From Chamaelirium japonicum (Eukaryota; Streptophyta; Magnoliopsida; Liliales; Melanthiaceae), in assembly GCA_947650365.1 (NCBI GenBank), contig OX393550.1, forward strand, positions 55,122,569 to 55,186,568: DNA of 64,000 bases, in the 5' to 3' direction. A program made the translations under genes and the position numbers. The notes under the pieces were generated by a model that saw only the letters and a program-made list of their open reading frames with translations, was not told where the DNA came from and did no database searches. Below, piece by piece: positions 40,231 through 53,900 of the stretch (the first letter of the stretch is position 1; the number at the start of each line of letters is the position of its first letter).

Positions 40231-43200
40231 CACACATAATTATCGTATCTAGCTGTACCCTTTTCCTAATTTTTTTGGAATTTGTCATATCGCTGTACCC
40301 GTGTCGTATCCCGTATCCGTGTCCGTGCTTCTTATTTAACACTATATCTACGAACAACATACATCAACAATTTCATCGTTATGTGTAAAAAGGTATGTGC
40401 TTAGTGTTGACCCTTGGTGAACTCCCACCATGACTGAAAACCACTTTTCTCACCATAACTGCTTCATACGCTAGTAATTGCTTCGTCATACATGTCCTTG
40501 ATATTTTAAATATTACCTTGAGGCACCCTTTTCCTTAAATCCCATCAAATTACATCTCGTGGTAATCTACTGTAATCTTTCTCTAGGTAAAGAATATAAA
40601 GATTCTTTCTCTTCGCTCTATATCTTGCAATTAGTTGTTTCAACATTCATCAACAAAATAGTCTTCATTAATGACATTCTTGGCATTAATCTGAATTGGT
40701 TTTCTACTTTTATTAATTGTTTTAACCTATGTTCTCCCCAACTTTGTAGTGTGACTAATAATCTTAAATCTTTGATAATTGGACAAATTTGTGCATTGCC
40801 TTTATTCTTATATAGAGAAGATGATATTAAATAAACCTATTAACCGCTATCCATATATCCTGGTTACATAGATGGATGTCTTATGTTACTCTTGTTATGA
40901 CTTATGAGGTCCCTCCTAAATGCGTCTAACATGTCTGAGGGATCTAATAATTTTGTAACTCATCACGGAGTTTGTTTTCAGCTTAAAAGTACTATTTGCT
41001 GAAGGTTTGGATGTATTCCTTATTGAATTTTCTACTTTGAATCTGTTTTTTATAGATATCATTCAGAACTACAATAATTTATCAGCTACGCTTAATATAT
41101 ATGCATTTGTTGCAGTAACTCTTATCCTAGACTTTATTCTTTGGTAATATGAGCATTGGGAACCATATGCCATCATGAACTGTCATCCATTATAATATAT
41201 TGTGACTTCATGACGTAATGTTTTTTTGTGAGTTTGATCCACATCAGTTCTGGTAATCTTTCTTTATCGTTTGAATAACTTCTCTTGTATACATTTTACC
41301 CTTAAAATATTATTTTGTGATTCTTATGCAGCTTTGTGATGGTACCATCGTTGCCTTCACCATACTTCATAATGTAAATTGCAATCACGGACTTATATGT
41401 GTTACATCACAGGTAGTGATTTGTTTCCACCATTTTCTTCAACTTCTTTTATGGCTTGTTCTTTTGAGAATTTATGGGACAACAAATTCACTTGAAGTTT
41501 TTTTTTTTCTGCTTTAGGGTTATCTGAAAATTTGTCAGCTGCCATCGGTGTGTAACTATGATAATTATTGGCCAGTTCAAAAGGTTCTTTGATTGGTTTT
41601 TATGGCGTTTAGCTGTTCTCAATAAAAAAAATTCAAGATTGAGGAACTTACGTAGTTATCTTTCGTGGCCAGGTTCCTTTGAGGGGTACCCCTCATCAGG
41701 TCACTTACTACGCTGAAAAGAATATGTATCCGCTTATAGTATCCTTCCCTGTAAGTAGTTTCTCTCTTCATTTCTATAATCTAATAATTAGCTGCATAAA
41801 TAATGAAGAAGGTATGATAGTTCTGTATGGAGATCTACACTAGTCTAAACAAGCACTGTTGCAACATGCTTGAATTCACTCTGTTTTTATAACTTGTTAC
41901 CAAATGTCTTGAAAAGTCAAAAACATAAGTTTATTTACCTATATTTATATTTTGGGGTAATGCAGCCAAGTTCCTTGCATCGGATTCTATGGTAGCTAAA
42001 GGACATACAACATTTCGGTTGTGTGGAAAGCCCCGCAAAAAATATATTTTTTGTACCCATTTTACCCCTATGTGACTGTACAAGGAAACCATATAGAATT
42101 CGAATGTATTGACACAAATCACTGTAGCAATGGTTACTCTTTGCGTTGCAGATTGTTACTCTTGCTAAAGTGGAATCAAGATATTTTTTTTTGAGGAATC
42201 TCGCTAGGAAAAAAAATGCTACAGTGAAATCCTTGTAGTAAAGAGTAACAATCTGTGCAAATTGTTACTCTTTGCGTCGCAGATTGTTACTTTTTGCGTT
42301 GCAGATTGTTACTCTTTGCTACAATGAAATCACTGTAGCAAAAATGATAAATCTCGCTTAAATTTTTGCTATTGTGAAATCACTGTAGCAAAGAGTAACA
42401 ATCTGTAATCTGTAAAGATTGTTACTCTTGGCTACAGTGAATCTGCATAATACCGTACCAATAGGGATATGGGTATTTGGTCATTTGGATGGTTTTAAAA
42501 AGTCAAACCAGTGGTTGGGGGGACTTGCTGTATAGGGTGTTTCGGGGAGAACCTGAAGCAAAACCGAAATGTTCTCTATCCATTAGCTTAAAATGGTTTT
42601 CTTCAGTGTTTTAAAAAACTCGCCCCGGGGCGGGGCGGTCCTAAAACGCCCGGGGCGGCTACATCTAGGGCTTTTTTCCTATGGGGCTTACGCCCGAACC
42701 ACTGGGGCGTACGCCCCGAACGCCCGGGCACGCCTTTTGCGCCCCAATGGCCTAGGGTTACGCCCCATTAGAGTTTATCTGCATAGTTGAAAAAAAATAA
42801 TTTGATTACGACCGTGTGATCTTTTATATGTGTCTTAATCTCTTGGATGACTATTATGATATTTTGGGGACTAAAGTTGTTTTAAATTGGTTCTATATCA
42901 TGTATGGAATGGTAGAATCTATGGAATATAAACATTGATAGTTTGAATTTTGGTTAGAAACTTATAATTAGATCTTAAATGATATTGAAAGACAATGACA
43001 AGTTCATTTTTATTACCATTTTTTATATATTTGTGATTTATCAACCATGTTTGTAGGCTTAAATGCTTTGTTTGATAACTTTGGTCATAGTTTTTTTTTA
43101 TTTTGTTTGTTTTTAATCTATTTTCACTTTTTTATATAATATTATTTATTTCAATATATATTTTTAAATTAAAAAAAAATAAAAATTCATGGGGCTTACG

Positions 43201-45344
43201 CCCCACGCCCTGGGGCTTACGCCCCCCCGCCCCACAGTAGGCAAAATGCCCCGCCTTACACCCCCGCCTCTGAAAACACTGGTTTTCTTAAAAGGACCTT
43301 TGGCAAAGTCCCCCTTATCCACCTCTTGTTGGGACTAGTCTTGGATAATGATGTCGATGACCTAATTTTTTCATTCTCATATTATTTATAACATGGCACT
43401 AGCTATCTTGTTTAAAATTTTCCTTGGAATTATGTTTGGAAAATCAACATGGCAATAATTATCTTCTTATGCATCATTCTCTATTATTTGTTATCAACAA
43501 CTTTCAATATTGTTAGTGTTTAGCCAACGTTCTTGTGTATACTTTTGTATGTTATTGTGGGCCGGCAATCCTTTTCTCTTCAGTGGATGATCGGCATAAT
43601 TTTCATCATCCTTAATTTCTTTTACGAAAATTAAAAATCTTTGAAATCTTGGAAGTCAAATAGCATTGTTTTTTAACACTTTGAACCCCTCGAATTTGTG
43701 TCTGACTGTCTGTGTGCGTGCATACAATGATGCTTAGGTCCCCCCCCCCGCCACACATACTTGCCCGGGCGCGATTTGCCCATTGGGTTTACTGAATCGG
43801 CCATTCAGACGGCGATGAGACTTCTCGCTCCCTCCAAACACCTTGTTTCGACATTAGGTGACATGATCAATCACGATACTAGTTTGTGCTCATCTTTTCC
43901 TCTCTACTGTAAGGTAACCAATCGTCTATGATCAATGTGATATGTCACCAGTTTTTTTTTTGTTGAATGTGACATGGGTGGCCACTAGTGCTTGCATTGG
44001 AAAATGCACCGAGCATTGGCCAATGCAAACCACATCGGCATGTGTCTAGTTTTGGGTGTTGGATGTGTGTTTAAATAGCATTGCTCAAATATATGTAATA
44101 CATGTGAGGGTTTATGGGGGGTACAAACAACATTCGTGATCTGTTTTGGGGAGGGGGATAAAAAGATGGGTTAGGACTTGAGCTCTCCCAAATTCTCACA
44201 GCTTCAATTTGCCACATGAGAGAGGAAAAAAATTAATGGTTTTAAACCACCCGATAGGCGACTTGCAATCATAGCTGTCCGTTCCAACTTTCGGCCCTTA
44301 AATGGAGCAATCACATTCGTCAATCAATCGGGTTGCAAGAAGCTGTTACACAGCCATCCGTTGCACAACACTTTGATCTAGCAAATTTATCGGGTAGCAC
44401 AGTTATCCCCTAAAATCACCACCCTCTCTCTCTAATGTAGCAAATCAATCGAGTCACCCGCAATCAATCGAGATTTTAGGGAGACGAGATCCCAGCTGAA
44501 GGAATCTCTCTCACCCGGATAAGCCACACCCCCGTCAGTCCGTTGCACAGTCATCTCCTGAAATCTCTCATACCCCTGGCAATATCGCGGCACCCTCCCT
44601 TGCCGAAATCCCTCTCTCTCTAGAAATCATGTGGTCGCGATGCGATCCTAATGGCTCCCGAATTGGCAACATCTCCATATCACGAGTCCTCTCTGATCAT
44701 CCTTGAGTTCTCCCCTGATGTCACCCCCGATCCTCCCACCCTCTAGATCAAGCGGCCTCGATTGCAACATATCCATATAACGTGGCCTCCCCGATCACCT
44801 CCGATCCTTCTGTTTCTTGCGATAGGCATGCCTGCCCCTGTTAATGAAATATGGAGCTTCTTAAGTGCATGTTCGGGGCCGTTACTGCGGCCCAGATTGC
44901 CCAGCTACCGGTCTTGGTGACTTCAGTTAGGGAGATAGTCGCTTGGGGCCCCAATAGAGCAACCAAATTCTCTACCAAGAATTTGGCTTGGCTTTTATTG
45001 TCAATGGGCAGTGATGAAGCTATCTCTGAGCCCGCAGGGGATGGCAATTATGATTCTAGATCTGAGCCAAATGACCCAATTTGGAGCTACCTATGGAAGT
45101 GTATTGAATTCCAAAACTTTTTGGGTCATCAAAGATGCTAAGAAAACTTAACGGTTACTATGGATGGATGATAAATCTTTACCATTTGATGACCCTAGAA
45201 GTTTTGGAATTTGTTTGAAATTTGGTGAGGATGGTCACCTTACCCTAGACAACACACCCACCAAATTTTAACAAATTCCGAAAGTTGTAGGGTGGTCATA
45301 TGGTACCAAGGTCTAGAGATTTTTCCTAGACTGCGTATTGGGTC

Positions 45345-45428
<84 letters not shown>

Positions 45429-46777
45429 TGGTCAGTGTTGTCAAGGCGCACGCCTCAGGGGTGCCTCGAGGCGAGGCGCAGGTATGCGCCTCAGGCGCGT
45501 TTTGACGAGGCGCGTGCAGCAAGGCAGCACACATTGGGCGCCTTTGGCACAAGGCGCAGGGCGGCCGAGGTGTACGCCTTGGTGCATTTTGGGTTTTGGT
45601 CTTCAAGGTTTGGTTTTTTTTTTTTGTGATTTTGGTTTTTTTTGTCCGATTTGTTTTCAGTTTTTTGATTTTTTTTTTAAATTTTGATTCTTTTCGGTTT
45701 GAATAAAAGAGCCCAACTCTCCTTAGAGCCTGACTCTTTCGTTTTGTTACTCAACAATGTTTATGAGTTTTTATTTATCAGTTATCACGTGTGAGTATTG
45801 TATGCATTTAACCTATGAATATGATGTTGGCATGTTGCATAATAACTTATGAATTATTATTATCACTCAAATTGTTCATTCCACTAGTTATGAGTTAGTA
45901 TTGTATGCTTTTATTGTGTTGATTTAATTGAATAGTGATTATATTTCTTTTTTTTTTCATGAAATGTATTTTTTTATGAATTTTATATTTTTTACAATTA
46001 TTATTAATTTTTTAAAGAAAAAAAATATTTTTGTGCCTTAAACACTAAGGCGTGTGCCTTATTTGCGCCTCAGGCTTCAGCGGCACCTTGCGCCTCAAGC
46101 ACGCCTCGTCACCTTGACAACACTGATCATGGCTCATTCATACGAACCCTTGAACCATGGTTTATCCACATCATTAGTGAGAAGTTATTAAACATTTAGC
46201 TCGTCCCAAAGTCCAAAGTTAGTGTAATTTTCACTCAGCAACTCAAATTTTCGTGTGAATTGGAAGATTTGTTCATGTATCTCATGGATCGTGTTATATT
46301 CTTTTCTACAGAATATATATCTAGAGTAGCCCCCCCTATCACCTTGGTTAATCATAGGATATGAGAATACTACTCGTTCATTTCATACAATTCCAAATAG
46401 GGTGTTAGTTTAGGAAAGATTTCTGCATTTATTCATGTTCTCTATAGGAAGGGAGGGTTTTCTACTACATATTCATGTTTTTTTTCTTTTTGCATTAAAG
46501 TACACTTCTACAACATTAGCATATTGACAGTAAGTTTTGGAACCACACAATTTCACAGACGCCTTTGGCGGACCCAAAAAATCACTCTTATTGATTCCTG
46601 CCTTCAAATCTCTTTCTCCAACCATGATGTCCAAAATCACAAGAAAAAAATATTGCACAACGAGCAAGCACACAAGATGTCTTCAGAGTCTCAGACATAG
46701 CTAGAGCAAGCATGCAAAAAGATTAAGAGTGGCAATTATTCAATAAAAGGATTTATTTTGCACTTGTGTAAAACTTT

Positions 46778-46808
<31 letters not shown>

Positions 46809-47926
46809 GTTGGTAAATAGAACTCCTTACCAACATGTAGTAGATCCAGAAGAATGTCATGAATAGACATAAGGCTCCCATGGAAACACAATGATGCGAT
46901 CATCATGAAGTTACGAATATCCCGCTATTCATTGCATGACATGCTTTAATTGGAAAAGAGGGTTCTATTCATCAACATATGTACATGGGACTCAATGAAT
47001 TCCATACTTTGGGAAGAAAGTAGTATACCATCGTGAAGATATTACTTCACTTAAGATTCCTTCTTGCAATAATTTGGAATAAGAATCAAGACATAGTGAG
47101 CAAGAACTATCTTAAATAGGCTCTATTACTACGACACAATGTTACTAAATGAAGTGAATAAGAAGAGATATATGGGAAACATATGGAGAAGAGATGAGAT
47201 TAAGAGGAAGAAAAAGATGTGGAAGGGGGTGTGACATGGGCTCATCTCTCATTACTAATATTTTGCACGACCACATAATTAGGTGTAAATAGCTAAATTT
47301 TCTTTAATTACTAATATAGACTTGGGTAAAACACATTTACAACATGTTAATCATAAGAATGATCAAATTAAAACTAATGATGATTTGGATCATCACTTCA
47401 GGAGTCACAGGGATTGGAAGAAGTCAGAAATATTTAAATCAATGTGGGAAATAGTGAAAGTTGGATTTTGTATGCTTCATATTCAGGCCGATCAGTTCCT
47501 TTGAGCTAATGTGACATCTAGATGTGATGCAAGAGCAAAATTGGAGGCCAAACGAGCTTCCAATGGTCGTTTTAAACAGTGTTCTAAAAAGCGGTCTAGG
47601 CGGCCGCCTAGGCGCTAGGCGGCCCCCCACCGCCTCGCCTAGGCCCTAGGCGCTCCAGAAAAGCGGCCAAGCTCCCAGGCAGAGCTAGGCGGCCGCCTAG
47701 GCGGGCTGAGGCTGGCCAAGCGGACCAGGCGAGCCAGGCCGGCTGAGGCTGACCAGGCGGGCCAGGCGGGTTGAGGCTGGCCAGGCTGACCAGGCGGGCT
47801 GAGGCTGGCCAGGCGGACCATGTTTGCTTTTGTTCTTGTTAATCACCCAATCTTGAATTATGGTTATATACTTGTTCTTTAAAATAATGGTTTGGGATAA
47901 TCTTGAACTTATATTAATTTTTAAAC

Positions 47927-47958
<32 letters not shown>

Positions 47959-50900
47959 ATATCAAAATAATAATTAAAATAATTAAAAAAAAGGTAAAAC
48001 GCCTAGGCGCCGCTTAGGCCGCCTAGGCGCTTGGCGGCCCCCCACCGCCCGACTAGCGCCTAGCGCTTTTTAGAACCTTGGTTTTAAATGCTGAAATTTA
48101 TGTCTGAATTTTGACTTGTAGGTGTTTAGTCGGTCGTTTCTAATTTTTAGTGATTTCTGGCTTTACTTTATTTTGGGGGGATTTCTCTGGATTTTTCTTG
48201 TTATTTTCAAGCAAGTTCGTGTCTGAGAGCACTATTGGGTACAAATAAGACTTGGAGGAATCCTATCAAGGAAAACGCAAATATGGGTTGTTAAAGTGAT
48301 AAATCACGGCACTTGAAGTTGATCGGATGTAAAGGGGGCCATATTTGGATGTAAAGAGGAGCCGAAAGGGGAGAGGGCATGGGAAAAGATTATCGTGGCC
48401 CTATCCCCTTGTGAGATGTAGCCGATCTAGGCTACAAACACTATTTAATCTTTTCCAATGTTCTAAAAGCGGCCCAGGCGGCCGCCTAGGCGGCGCCTAG
48501 ACGCTAGAAGGTCCCCCACTGCCTAGCCTAGCCCCTAGGCGGTGCAAAAAGCGGCCCAGGCCCTTAGGCGGGCACCCAGGCGGACTAGGCAGGTCTAAGA
48601 GGGCCCAGGCAGATCTAGGCGGGCTGGGCTTTCCTTCTTTTTTTTTAACCTAGTCTATATCCAATTCAATGCCAAGATCATCAATAAGAAGAAAAGGGGG
48701 AAGGAGCAAGGAGTAGATAATACTTGTTCTTTATAATAATGGTTGAGATAATCTTGAATTTATAGTAATTTTAAAACATATATATTATATATAATATCAA
48801 AATAATAATTAAAATAATTTAAAATAGTCAAAACGCCTAGGTGCTGCCTAGGCGCTAGGCGGCCCCCCACCGCCTGACTAGCGCCTAGCGCTTTTTAGAA
48901 CCTTGATCTTTTCTACCAACACCGGTCTCTTGCAAAGATTGGATTATTTAATATGGCATGTTAGACTAACCTATGCTGCGGGATTGTCGCACTCGATTAG
49001 ACAAATCGGCTAGCTCTACTGTCATTTAAGTGATTTAATATAATGATGCCATGAAGGATCATTGGATGGAGCAGATGGGGCATCCTACCGATGAGATCAA
49101 TTAAATCCATAAAGGATCAAGCCAAAAAAACCCTAATCGTCTAAATGAAGCATCAAACGGGGCGTCTTGGGCCCACAAAAACCTAGCTACCCCCCTCTTT
49201 CACTTATGTCCGTACAAGTCTCTACAATACTTTAACCCCGTGAAAATAAGTTGTCTGCCCCACCTCGGGTTTTCTTTCTTCATGCGGGTACTGCACAAGA
49301 TAAGAGATCCTACCAGTCTCTTTTCTTTCTCCTCTCTTTACACGTATCTCACCTCTTTTCACACATTCCTATGTTTACTTATTTGTCCCTATTCTAAAAA
49401 AATTAGAGAGGAAGAAACAAAGGTAGATCAGATTTTGGATGGGAAAAATCATCATTCAGATTAAGAATGGAGTTCTTCTATTGTTTTCAACGCCATGTGG
49501 ATTTCTTCTGGCTTCTAGTCTTCTTGTACGTCATCTTCTTCCTCGGACCATCAAAAGAAACAAGTCATCGTCAGTAATATTTGTCCGGCCCCAGATTTTG
49601 GTATGAATGAGGGAAGGACCGGAACCAAGGTTTTAAATGTCGTTTTCGGTGACCATGTCAGTCGGCGAAAAAAAAAGAAATTTTTTTATTTTTCGGTAAT
49701 TTGTCGGTGGAAAAATTGTAAAATGGAAAGACAAATTTCGGTGGAAATATTTTGTTTTTCGGTTAAATTTCGGTGTTTTTCGATGGAATTTTATTGTTTT
49801 TCGGTCAGATTTCAATTTTATTCGTTTGATATGAAAAAGATGGAATATTTCAGTAATACTTCAGGATAAAGATGATAGAAAAATATTGTCTATTATGAAA
49901 AAAAAATCAAAATTGAGGAAAAAATATAATTTCTTACTGATAAAGATGAGCTTTGTTTTGTTAAAAAAGATAAAAATTTTCAGTGAAATTATCTAGAAAA
50001 AAGACAATGTTGGATTTCGGTCAAATGTTGGTCATTTCGGTAAAATGTTGGTCATTTCGGCAGACATTTCGTTATGTCGGAAGGAAATTTGGTGCTATTA
50101 AAAATTCAGTCAATTTCTATGTCGGACCCTTAAAAAAAAGATATTTCGGTGATTTCGTAGGAAATTTGTTGACATTTGATTCCATGACGGAACTAGGGAT
50201 GGCAATGGTGCGGTTTCGGGTAAAATTGAAATCGCACCGCAACTCCGAACTACCACACCGAAACCGTACCACACCGCGATGATGTAACGTTATGTAAAAC
50301 CGAAACCGCACCATGCGGTATGGTGCGGTGCACCGTGGTTTTATTATTATAATGGCTTAAAAGTGTGGTTTTTTACGGTTTGGTCAAAACTGAAATCGCT
50401 CCGCTACATCGAAACCGCATTGCACTGCGACAATTTTAAATTTTGGCAAACCAAAACTGCACAATGCGGTGCGGTTTACTGCAGTTTTTGGTTTAAACCG
50501 CTCCGCTGCCATGCCTAATCGGAATCTGAGGTGTGAAGAGTGGAAAGGGGTAAAGGAAGAGAAAGAGAGAAACATTATTTTTTAAAAAGATGATTTTCAT
50601 CATTATGTTGGTTGATGATCTAAGTCTGGTAATGGATAAAGGTTTTCACTTAGAAGGCCTTCGTGAAGGTTAACAACTAAGAATGACAACATTAATAAAG
50701 AGGTTCCAGAGCTTCATTCTAATTATTACAAGCCAAGGTAAATTTACATGGATTTGAACTAACGTAAAGAGGCTAAGGGTACTGTAAGATCCGAAGGTAC
50801 TTATTGGGTGCAGCGGTACTGGAAAACATTTAAATGACGGTGAGCTTATAAAACTCAGTGAGCCAAAACCAAGCGGTAGTAGTGGTCACTTGGCATAATT

Positions 50901-53900
50901 TCAAACTTCTATATTATTTTTGGTTTAACAAATAATCTTTTGTGTACTTTAAAATGTAGAGTTAGTAGTTGCTCCTTATGGTACAAAATGCAAATCACTC
51001 ATTTATTTATTTTTTTTAATTCTTTACTTTTTTCCTCCCCTCCCCCCGCACAAGTATTTCGATTTTCTGACTTTCTAATTTTTTTAACTTTTCATGTTTG
51101 ATGTTTTTTTGCTAATTGATTGAAACCTATCCCGAATTACATGAAAGTATGAAACATTTTGTTTTGCACCTGACCCCATTAACTCTTGGTTATTTTCTGT
51201 TTGGTTAAGAAAATTGATACAATTCCTTGTGATATGGATATGCTTGTAATTTCTGTAAATAATTCAGATATGTCTAGAAAGTAAAGAAAATAAGAAGAGA
51301 AGCATGTTAAATATCTATGCCCATGTAGATCTCAGAGCCCAACTACCTTGGATTGAGCTAAACTTCATTAAACCCTCAATACATTGGTATTGGGCTTTCT
51401 CCATGGAATCTAAATGATCAAATATTGTCTACTGACTTTTTTTACTTTTAGCTTTAGTTACTAGAGTTATTTTTTTTTAATCATATGGTTTTTCTTGCTC
51501 CTTTTGCGGTCTTTCTGTTTGGTCTTAGGCATGTAGCTACTATCTAGTTCATCTAGTCTAGCTATAAATGGAGACTTGAGTGTGATAATGAACCTTGTGC
51601 ATGTATAAATGGACATAATGTCTAAATTTTCACTAGTCATCTTCATAACGAGGAGTTTGATTACTTACAATTTGCGGACTAGTTCCTTCTATTTATATCA
51701 AAATTCAAAAATTTCTGCATAAAATCAATTCATTTGAGAAATTATGACCACTACTCATTTCTAATGCTTAGAAATCGGTAACATGTAACTCGTTATATGA
51801 AAACAATGTCTTAGAGAACTGCAGAGTTGGTTTTCTTTGAACTGCATAATCCTGGTATAGATCCTTTTTGTCTTCAAGTCATTAGTGTATCCATTTGATT
51901 ACAGTTTTTTAAGCTTAGCTGGAAACATCTTTCTTCATCCTCGTGAGTCGTGAGGCATGAGTTGATAGATTTTAACATGGATCTGGCAGTAGCCGCAGTA
52001 ATCACTTGTCAGATCAGACATATGATTATCTTTTAGAAAATATATCGAGTCTTGATGTTACCATTCAGAAAATATCTTTTAGACTTAAAGTCTTGCCAAA
52101 TCTTTTTCCAACACAAAATATTCTTCTTAGAGTTGGATTCAGCTTTACTCCTTTTCCCCGCAGGTTATTAGGCCACTGCACCAAGTCCTTTCTTCTTTGG
52201 TTGAACAAGACGTTGCTCAACAGATGGACCACAATAGTGTATGTTCTGATGATCTGCAAAAGACTTACAGTGTTGATGAATTTGAGGTCCGGATTATGGA
52301 ACCAGAGAAATCTGGTGGGCATTGGGAAACAAGGGCAACTATTCCTATGCAAACTTCTGAGAATGCTCTCACTGTCCGCATGGTTACATTATATGTAGGT
52401 TTGCTGTTTCAAGTTCTTTCCAACTGTTTGTTAAGGAATCAATTTCTTGTTCATTGCATCTTTTTTGCTTATTGAAATTGGAGCGAAGAAATTGAGGAAT
52501 TTGATTAAATGAGCTATACCCCATAGACCAACTCACACTTGCTTGTGAGGCATTTAGCTGGGGTTGATTACCTTTAAGAATTCTATTCATACTCTGTTTT
52601 TTGTGGTAACACTCAGAATAAAACGACAAAGAAAAATGAGACTCTTTTGGCCATCGGGACAGCTTATGTGCAAGGAGAGGATATCGCTGCAAGGGGACGA
52701 GTTCTGCTATTATCTATTGGCAAAGATATTGAGAATCCTCAAAATCTGGTAGTTGTTTGATTAGTTGTAATTTTTTCAGATACTCCTTGAATTTGCATTG
52801 TCAATGGAACTGTCTTTCCCATTCTTGGCTCTTCCCTACTAAATTTGTGTTTCCTCTTCGTCACATTTCTTGACAGGTTTCAGAGGTTTACTCTAAGGAG
52901 TTGAAGGGAGCTATCTCGGCTTTAGCATCTCTTCAAGGTCACTTACTGATAGCATCTGGCCCAAAGATCACCTTGCACGAGTGGACTGGTTCCGAGTTGA
53001 ATGGTCTTGCATTTTATGATGCTCCTCTACATGTTGTGAGCTTGAATATTGTGCGTACATATGCCATGGAATTTCTGCTATCTTGCTTTTTTTGGAGAAT
53101 AGGATACCGACCTACGTATGTACATGCACGTTTTTACATAACATTTTCATGAACTATGACTTTCTAGCCTTTACTTGCAATCCAATACTGTGTCATGCTC
53201 ACTTTTTTTAAAACTTTTTGAGTTTCAAACAGCATTTATAAATTGTTAGAATAGTTGTTGCTCACAATGTTGTCCATTGATATCTATAGTATGATGCCAC
53301 TCCTCTAATAGTAAGATACAAGCACTATCTTTGTGATAAGCTACTCCAAATGTACAACACTAGTATGATAACAGTTTAAAGAATAATCCATTTTTAAAAT
53401 ATACCTTGTATAGTCATTGACGTTGACTACATGTCAGATATCTCAAATCTATGATGTCAACCCATGGAAGTTCCTTTCATGCAAATATGAGTTGCTTGTT
53501 GGAAGAAAGAAGTTTCAGTGTTTCCCTCTCCTAAATGGAGAGTCCTGTTCAATGTGCATTGGTAAGTACATATTACATACAATGATTGAAGCATGTGAAG
53601 ATCATGAATAGCAAACTAAATCCAGATGGGTTAACTGATATGAAGTAGGCAATGTAAACTTTATCGTAGACAACCAAAAGGCAATTGTAGATATGCTCGT
53701 GAATATTGAAAATGTCACGATGAACCCAATTTACGATCAAAAAGATTGTAGATTGAAACAAGTCAATTGAAATATGTGCATACCACAGTTATGATGCTCT
53801 TTATGTATAAAGGTACAGTTCATGTGCATGCATGAATTGATAGACTAGGTTTCATCAAATTTGAAATTTGAGCGTAGGACAAAGGATTTTTTGACGAATT

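Noticed and set aside
53437-53611. Possible extra CPSF160 exon (ISQIYDVNPWKFLSCKYE...)
   Set aside because: Exons 9 and 10 join directly in the family sequence (VVSLNI then VKNFILLGD), so nothing is missing here and the frame has no similarity.
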